A program made the position numbers and the translations under genes. This document shows positions 59,685 through 64,000 of a stretch of DNA of 64,000 nt, piece after piece. Source of the stretch: Allobosea lupini (GTDB lineage Bacteria > Pseudomonadota > Alphaproteobacteria > Rhizobiales > Beijerinckiaceae); contig NZ_FOAN01000002.1 in assembly GCF_900109525.1 (NCBI RefSeq), positions 434,001 to 498,000 of the forward strand, given 5' to 3'. Numbering within the stretch: position 1 is the stretch's first letter; each line of letters begins with the position of its first letter. The notes under the pieces are model-generated. The model searched no databases, was not told the DNA's origin, and was given only the letters and a program-made list of their open reading frames with translations.

Positions 59685-59715
59685 ACGTTTCATCGATAAA
59701 TCGTCGATGAAACGT
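59685..59715. promoter_or_regulatory. 31-bp inverted repeat between the 5-oxoprolinase and TRAP genes
   Basis: ACGTTTCATCGA (12 nt), 7-nt spacer, TCGATGAAACGT (12 nt): perfect arms. It lies 35 nt from the 5-oxoprolinase start, within a 234-bp divergent region, and reads as an operator for a dimeric repressor controlling both transcripts. Confidence 0.7.
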
Positions 59716-59883
59716 TGACAAGCTCATTTCGCCGATTAGGATCGACGATCAGCGATCGGGACATGGCTGAGGGGCCGGGCCGATCTTAGGGGAGGCTTTC
59801 ATGACGGGACCAGTCCTGGCAACCGCCGCTTTGCGCATGGCCGAGCGGCCCGGCGCGGCGACGCATCGTCTCGGCGCGCGCGC

Positions 59884-60432
59884 ATGATCCGCCGCTTCCT
59901 CGATGGACTCTACCTCTTCGCCGGCTACGCCGCCGGCCTCTTCCTGATCGCGATCCTCGTCCTGATGATGGGCCTGTCGATCGGCCGCGAGGTCGGCTTC
60001 AACATCCCGGCCGGCGACGATTTCGCCTCCTGGTGCATGGCGGCGATGGCCTTCCTCGGCCTCGCCCACACCTTCAAATCCGGCGAGATGATCCGGGTCG
60101 GCCTGCTGATCGACCGCTTCCAGGGCCGCACGCGTTGGGTGTTCGAGGTGTTCTCGCTGGTGCTCGGCCTCGGCTTCGCCGGCTTCTTCGCCTGGCATGC
60201 CGTGGTGATGACCTGGCAATCCTACGAGTTCAACGATATCGCCGGCGGTGTGGTCGCCATGCCGATGTGGATTCCGCAGCTCGGCTATTCCGGTGGCCTC
60301 GTCATCCTGTTCATCGCCATGCTCGACGAGTTCGTCCATGTCGTGCTGCGCGGCCAGCCGCCGCGCTACGAGAAGCCGCCGCCGCAATCCGACGAGGAGA
60401 TCGTCGAGCGCGCCATGGCGAGCGGAGTCTGA
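59884..60432 (+). CDS. dctQ: TRAP transporter small permease (DctQ type)
   Basis: 182 residues with four hydrophobic segments. EVGFNIPAGDDFASWCMAAM is the family signature (E/D, polar loop, ASW), and GEMIRVGLLIDRFQGRTRWV follows. It pairs with the large permease immediately downstream (3 nt gap). The C-terminal cytoplasmic tail is proline-rich (PPRYEKPPPQSDEE). Confidence 0.9.
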   Translation: MIRRFLDGLYLFAGYAAGLFLIAILVLMMGLSIGREVGFNIPAGDDFASWCMAAMAFLGLAHTFKSGEMIRVGLLIDRFQGRTRWVFEVFSLVLGLGFAGFFAWHAVVMTWQSYEFNDIAGGVVAMPMWIPQLGYSGGLVILFIAMLDEFVHVVLRGQPPRYEKPPPQSDEEIVERAMASGV

Positions 60433-60435
60433 CCG

Positions 60436-61743
60436 ATGGCGATGATCGAAATCTCCGCATTGCTGCTCGTCCTGCTAGCAGTCCTTCTCGCAGGCGGCGT
60501 CTGGATCGCCATCTCGCTGATGGCCTGCGGCTGGGTCGCGATGCAGTTCGTCGCCGGCGGCATCCCGGCCGGCTCCGTGCTCGCCACGACCATCTGGGGC
60601 AACAGCGCCTCCTGGACACTGGCTGCCCTACCGCTCTTCATCTGGATGGGCGAAATCCTCTACCGCACGCGGCTGTCGGAAGAGATGTTTCGCGGCCTCG
60701 CCCCTTGGCTGAACTGGCTGCCGGGCCGGCTCATGCACGTCAACGTGCTGGCCTGCGGCATCTTCGGCTCGGTCTCCGGCTCCTCGGCGGCGACCTGCGC
60801 CACCGTCGCCAAGATCGCGCTGCCGGAGCTGAAGCGGCGCGGCTACAATGAGAAGCTCGCGCTCGGCTCGCTTGCCGGCGCCGGCACGCTCGGCATCCTG
60901 ATTCCGCCCTCGATCACCATGGTGGTCTATGCGGTGGCGGCCAACGTCTCGATCATCCAGGTCTTTCTCGCCGGCTTCCTGCCCGGCCTGCTCGTGATGG
61001 CGCTCTATTCCGGCTACATCGCGGTCTGGCACCTGCTCCACCCCGAGCAGGCGCCGCCGGCCGAGCCGAAGATGAGCCTGCGCGAGAAGCTCAGGGAATC
61101 GGCCAACCTCATCCCCTGCATGCTGCTGATCGCGCTGGTCTTCCTGTCGCTACTGCTCGGCTGGGCGACGGCGACGGAATGCGCGGCCTGGGGCGTGCTC
61201 GGCTCCTTCGGCATCGCCTGGTGGTCTGGATCGCTCACCAAGGAAGCCTTCTGGGCGAGCGTGATGGGCACGACGCGGATCACCTGCATGATCATGCTGA
61301 TCCTCGCCGGCGCCTCGTTCATGTCGACCTCGATGGCCTATACCGGCATCCCGGCCGCGCTCGCCGCCTGGGTCGATAGCCTGCACCTGTCGCCCTATGC
61401 GCTGATCGCGGCGCTGACTGTGATGTACATCCTGCTCGGCGCTGCGCTCGACGGCATCTCGATGATCGTGCTGACCACCGCGATCGTGATCCCGATGATC
61501 AAGGCCGCCGGCTTCGACCTCGTCTGGTTCGGCATCTTTCTGGTGCTGATCGTCGAGATGGCCGAGGTCTCGCCGCCGGTCGGCTTCAACCTGTTCGTGC
61601 TCCAGACCATGTCGGGCAAGGATTCGAACACGGTGGCGCTCGCCGCCCTGCCTTTCTTCTTTCTGCTCGTCGCGGCCGTCGCCATCATCACGGTCTTCCC
61701 GCAGATCGTGATGGTCTTGCCCGAACTCGCTTTTCCGAAATGA
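60436..61743 (+). CDS. dctM: TRAP transporter large permease (DctM type)
   Basis: 435 residues, about 12 membrane segments. FGSVSGSSAATCATVAKIAL and LGILIPPSITMVVYAVAANV are TRAP motifs; GAALDGISMIVLTTAIVIPM and VEMAEVSPPVGFNLFVLQTM are the second-half signatures. Encodes the sodium- or proton-driven transport core. Third gene dctP follows 35 nt on. Confidence 0.95.
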   Translation: MAMIEISALLLVLLAVLLAGGVWIAISLMACGWVAMQFVAGGIPAGSVLATTIWGNSASWTLAALPLFIWMGEILYRTRLSEEMFRGLAPWLNWLPGRLMHVNVLACGIFGSVSGSSAATCATVAKIALPELKRRGYNEKLALGSLAGAGTLGILIPPSITMVVYAVAANVSIIQVFLAGFLPGLLVMALYSGYIAVWHLLHPEQAPPAEPKMSLREKLRESANLIPCMLLIALVFLSLLLGWATATECAAWGVLGSFGIAWWSGSLTKEAFWASVMGTTRITCMIMLILAGASFMSTSMAYTGIPAALAAWVDSLHLSPYALIAALTVMYILLGAALDGISMIVLTTAIVIPMIKAAGFDLVWFGIFLVLIVEMAEVSPPVGFNLFVLQTMSGKDSNTVALAALPFFFLLVAAVAIITVFPQIVMVLPELAFPK

Positions 61744-61778
61744 TGCGCAACCACCACCAAGAGGGAACGGAGAACACC

Positions 61779-62774
61779 ATGAAGCGTAGCGATTTCATCA
61801 AGGGCCTGCTCGTCGCCGGCGTCGCCGCCGGAACGCTCGCCTTCGCCGCTCCGACGGCCTTCGCCCAGGCGAAGTGGAACCTGCCGGCGGCCTATCCGTC
61901 CGACAATCCGCACAGCGAGAACCTCGCCACCTTCGCCAAGGACGTCGAAGCGGCGACCGGCGGAAAGCTCTCGATCACCGTCCACGCCAACGCTTCACTG
62001 TTCAAGGCGCCGGAGATCAAGCGCGCCGTCCAGACCGGCCAGGCCCAGATGGGCGAGGTGCTGATCTCGCTGCATGAGAACGAGGACCCAGTCTTCGGCA
62101 TCGACGTCGTGCCCTTCCTCGCCACCTCCTTCGCCGAGTCGAAGAAGCTCTATGCGGCCTCGAAGGCGGCGGTCGAGAAGAAGCTCGACAGCCAGGGGAT
62201 CAAGCTCCTGTTCATGGTCCCCTGGGCGCCGCAGGGCGTCTACGCCAAGAAGGAGATCAACACGATCGAGGACATGAAGGGCCTGAAGTGGCGGGCCTAT
62301 AATGTCGGCACGACCCGCCTCGGCGAATTGCTCGGCATGCAGGCGGTCACCATCCAGGCGGCGGAGCTGCCGCAGGCGCTGGCGACCGGCGTGGTCAACT
62401 CCTTCATGTCGTCGGGCGGCACCGGCTACGACTCGAAGGCCTGGGAGACGCTGACGCATTTCTACGACGTCCAGGCCTGGATCCCGAAGAACGCCACCTT
62501 CGTCAACAAGGCCGCCTTCGCCGGCCTCGACAAGGCGACGCAGGACGCGATCCTCAAGGCCTCGGCTGATGCCGAAGCCCGCGGCTGGAAGATGTGGGAA
62601 GAGAAGACCAACTGGTATCTCGACCAGCTCAAGGCCAAGGGCATGAAGGTGCAGGCCCCGTCGCCGGCGCTCAAGGACGGCTTCAAGAAGGCCGGCGAGA
62701 CGCTGACCGCCGACTGGCTGAAGAAGGCCGGCGCCGACGGCCAGGCGATCGTGGACGCCTATAAGAAGATGTGA
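61779..62774 (+). CDS. dctP: TRAP transporter substrate-binding protein (DctP type)
   Basis: 331 residues. Signal peptide (RSDFIKGLLVAGVAAGTLAF), then KWNLPAAYPSDNPHSENLAT, the substrate-carboxylate Arg region in MKGLKWRAYNVGTTRLGELL and VVNSFMSSGGTGYDSKAWET. GGAG is at -7. Order Q-M-P is less usual than P-Q-M. Organic-acid substrate; context suggests an oxoproline- or hydantoin-like compound, unproven. Confidence 0.93.
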   Translation: MKRSDFIKGLLVAGVAAGTLAFAAPTAFAQAKWNLPAAYPSDNPHSENLATFAKDVEAATGGKLSITVHANASLFKAPEIKRAVQTGQAQMGEVLISLHENEDPVFGIDVVPFLATSFAESKKLYAASKAAVEKKLDSQGIKLLFMVPWAPQGVYAKKEINTIEDMKGLKWRAYNVGTTRLGELLGMQAVTIQAAELPQALATGVVNSFMSSGGTGYDSKAWETLTHFYDVQAWIPKNATFVNKAAFAGLDKATQDAILKASADAEARGWKMWEEKTNWYLDQLKAKGMKVQAPSPALKDGFKKAGETLTADWLKKAGADGQAIVDAYKKM

Positions 62775-62787
62775 GGCGCGATGCTTT

Positions 62788-62924
62788 CCTTCTCCCCTCG
62801 GGGGAGAAGGTGGCAGCGCGAAGCGCTGACGGATGAGGGAAGGATAGGCTCGACCTGTCCGACTCTCACCCAGTCGTACTGCCCTCATCCCCCTGCCGGG
62901 ACCTTCTCCCCCGAGGGGAGAAGG
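62788..62924. repeat. Hairpin-ended dispersed repeat B, copy 3
   Basis: Its reverse complement aligns with 12257-12389 along the whole length, with scattered substitutions. Both ends are palindromic (CCTTCTCCCC-TCGG-GGGAGAAGG). It separates dctP from the MarR-like gene. Confidence 0.85.
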
Positions 62925-62965
62925 GAGCCCCCCCGCGGACCGCGCCTCTTTCGGCTAGAGACAGC

Positions 62966-63484
62966 ATGCTCCCTTCCGACGACCTCGGCCCGATCGTCTC
63001 TTCCGGCCATCTCGCCTCCGGCGCGATGCCGGCGCTGTCGGAGTTCGAGTTCGCGCTGACGATGACGGTGCACGCCTTCCAGCGCTGGATGCTGCGCTGC
63101 ATGACCGCCGCCGGCATTCCCGAGCTGACGCCGATGGACGTGCTCGTCCTGCACAACGTCAACCATCGCGGCAAGGCCAAGCGCCTCGCCGACATCTGCC
63201 TCGTCCTCAACATCGAGGACACGCATCTGGTGAACTATTCGCTGAAGAAGCTCGAGCGCCTGAAGCTTCTGAAGAGCGGCCGCAAGGGCAAGGAAAAGAC
63301 CGTCGCGATCACCCCCGCGGGCGAGGACGCCTGTAAGCGCTACGCCCAGATCCGCGAGCAATTGCTGGTGAAATCGGTGCTGGCGACCGGCGTGGATCCG
63401 GCCCGCCTGTCCGAGATCGCCGCCGCGATGCGCTCGCTGTCGGGCCAGTACGACCAGGCGGCGCGAGCGGCGGCCAGCCTCTAG
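62966..63484 (+). CDS. MarR-like winged-helix DNA-binding protein
   Basis: 172 residues. The N-terminal PALSEFEFALTMTVHAFQRW helix, MDVLVLHNVNHRGKAKRLAD and IEDTHLVNYSLKKLERLKLL, then the wing SGRKGKEKTVAITPAGED, give a MarR/winged-helix fold. Similar proteins in Hyphomicrobiales are annotated as winged-helix regulators. It follows the TRAP operon but is separated by repeat B, so linked regulation is only a possibility. Confidence 0.85.
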   Translation: MLPSDDLGPIVSSGHLASGAMPALSEFEFALTMTVHAFQRWMLRCMTAAGIPELTPMDVLVLHNVNHRGKAKRLADICLVLNIEDTHLVNYSLKKLERLKLLKSGRKGKEKTVAITPAGEDACKRYAQIREQLLVKSVLATGVDPARLSEIAAAMRSLSGQYDQAARAAASL

Positions 63485-63499
63485 GCCAAAGGCCTCACC

Positions 63500-64000
63500 T
63501 CACCCCTCCACCAGCCGCCGCGCGATCACCTGCGCCTGGATCTCGGCCGCGCCCTCGAAGATGTTGAGGATGCGGGCGTCGCAGAGCACGCGGCTGATCG
63601 GATATTCCAGCGCAAAGCCGTTGCCGCCATGGATCTGCAGGGCGTTGTCGGCCGCCGCCCAGGCGACGCGGGCGCCCAGGAGCTTGGCCATGCCGGCTTC
63701 CAAATCGCAGCGCCGGTCGGCGTCCTTCTCGCGGGCGGCGAAATAGGTGAGCTGGCGGGCGATGACGAGCTCGGCCGCCATCATGGCGAGCTTGTCGGCG
63801 ACGCGCGGGAAGGCGATCAGCGGCTTGCCGAACTGGATGCGCTCCTGGGCATAGCGCAGGCCGAGATCGAAGGCAGATTGCGCGACGCCGAGCGCCCGCG
63901 CCGCGGTCTGGATGCGGGCGGCCTCGAAGGTCTGCATCAGTTGCTTGAAGCCCTGCCCTTCGACGCCGCCGAGCAGGTTCTCCCCCTTCACCTCGAAGCC
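63500..64000 (-). CDS. Acyl-CoA dehydrogenase, 5' truncated by window edge
   Basis: The last ~166 residues are visible and the frame stays open to base 64000. [40 protein letters not shown], the FAD motif [20 protein letters not shown] and the catalytic Glu in [17 protein letters not shown] are diagnostic. It oxidises acyl-CoA in beta-oxidation or amino acid breakdown. Convergent with the MarR-like gene. Confidence 0.92.
   Translation of the reverse strand, partial: GFEVKGENLLGGVEGQGFKQLMQTFEAARIQTAARALGVAQSAFDLGLRYAQERIQFGKPLIAFPRVADKLAMMAAELVIARQLTYFAAREKDADRRCDLEAGMAKLLGARVAWAAADNALQIHGGNGFALEYPISRVLCDARILNIFEGAAEIQAQVIARRLVEG

Noticed and set aside
57214..59685. 823-codon open frame on the plus strand
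   Set aside because: It runs antisense to the 5-oxoprolinase gene, whose motifs are unmistakable; long antisense frames are common in GC-rich coding DNA. The translation is rich in His/Arg/Asp with no domain.

Overview
The window is a high-GC, gene-dense stretch of ordinary chromosome. Gene content points to an alphaproteobacterium of the Hyphomicrobiales, probably Bosea or a close relative. This is inferred from the ffh-rpsP-rimM-HAD-trmD block, the dapF-mtaB pair, many LysE/RhtB exporters, a Bug-type binding protein, a small Lys-rich protein resembling ones in this order, and dispersed hairpin repeats. I see no rRNA, tRNA, CRISPR array, transposase, phage gene or integrase.

Layout. 1-2 kb: end of a methyltransferase, a small secreted protein and a PQQ-dependent sugar dehydrogenase. 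2-6 kb (minus strand): a PAP2 membrane phosphatase, then a probable operon of Bug-type binding protein, exported histidine phosphatase and SAF-domain dehydrogenase. 6-9.6 kb: a crotonase, a YaiI-family protein, a run of five small ORFs and a transglutaminase-like protein. 9.9-12.2 kb: an aspartate-type aminotransferase, a sugar O-acetyltransferase and a secreted rhodanese. 12.3-16.4 kb (minus): the translation/secretion operon ffh-rpsP-rimM-HAD hydrolase-trmD; its usual last member rplS lies alone at 32.3 kb on the other strand. 16.7-24.7 kb: secreted proteins, a MazE/MazF-like toxin-antitoxin pair, a LysE exporter, a methyltransferase, an MBL hydrolase, dapF and mtaB. 24.8-32 kb: FadD, an EF-G paralogue, an HxlR/NmrA divergon, an SDR and a TauE exporter. 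32.9-36 kb: a MarR-MFS-HlyD efflux operon. 36.5-38.7 kb: a kynureninase-like enzyme divergent from tryptophan 2,3-dioxygenase. 39.7-43.1 kb: leuC and leuD separated by three small genes. 43.3-46 kb: a DUF1800-DUF1501 pair. 46.1-48.4 kb: an ECF sigma/anti-sigma operon divergent from a secreted DUF4394 protein. 48.5-56 kb: two SDRs, a PatB-type C-S lyase, a RecD-like helicase, a chemoreceptor, a GNAT enzyme and a third LysE exporter. 56-63.5 kb: a fused 5-oxoprolinase divergent from a TRAP transporter, then a MarR-like regulator. The window ends inside an acyl-CoA dehydrogenase gene.

The most informative non-coding signals are four. (1) A face-to-face pair of near-identical ECF-like promoters lies between the DUF4394 gene and the sigma operon. 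(2) A 97-bp dispersed element can fold into a cloverleaf; one copy pairs perfectly and the other has decayed. (3) A roughly 135-bp hairpin-ended repeat occurs in three copies at gene ends, and one copy supplies the last codons of trmD. (4) A 31-bp operator-like inverted repeat with perfect 12-nt arms lies in the 5-oxoprolinase/TRAP divergon. I did not find a convincing new defence or biosynthetic system. The better candidates for undescribed biology are the sigma/DUF4394 module, the Bug/phosphatase/dehydrogenase operon, the exported GyrI-like protein and the small-ORF run at 7.6-8.8 kb.
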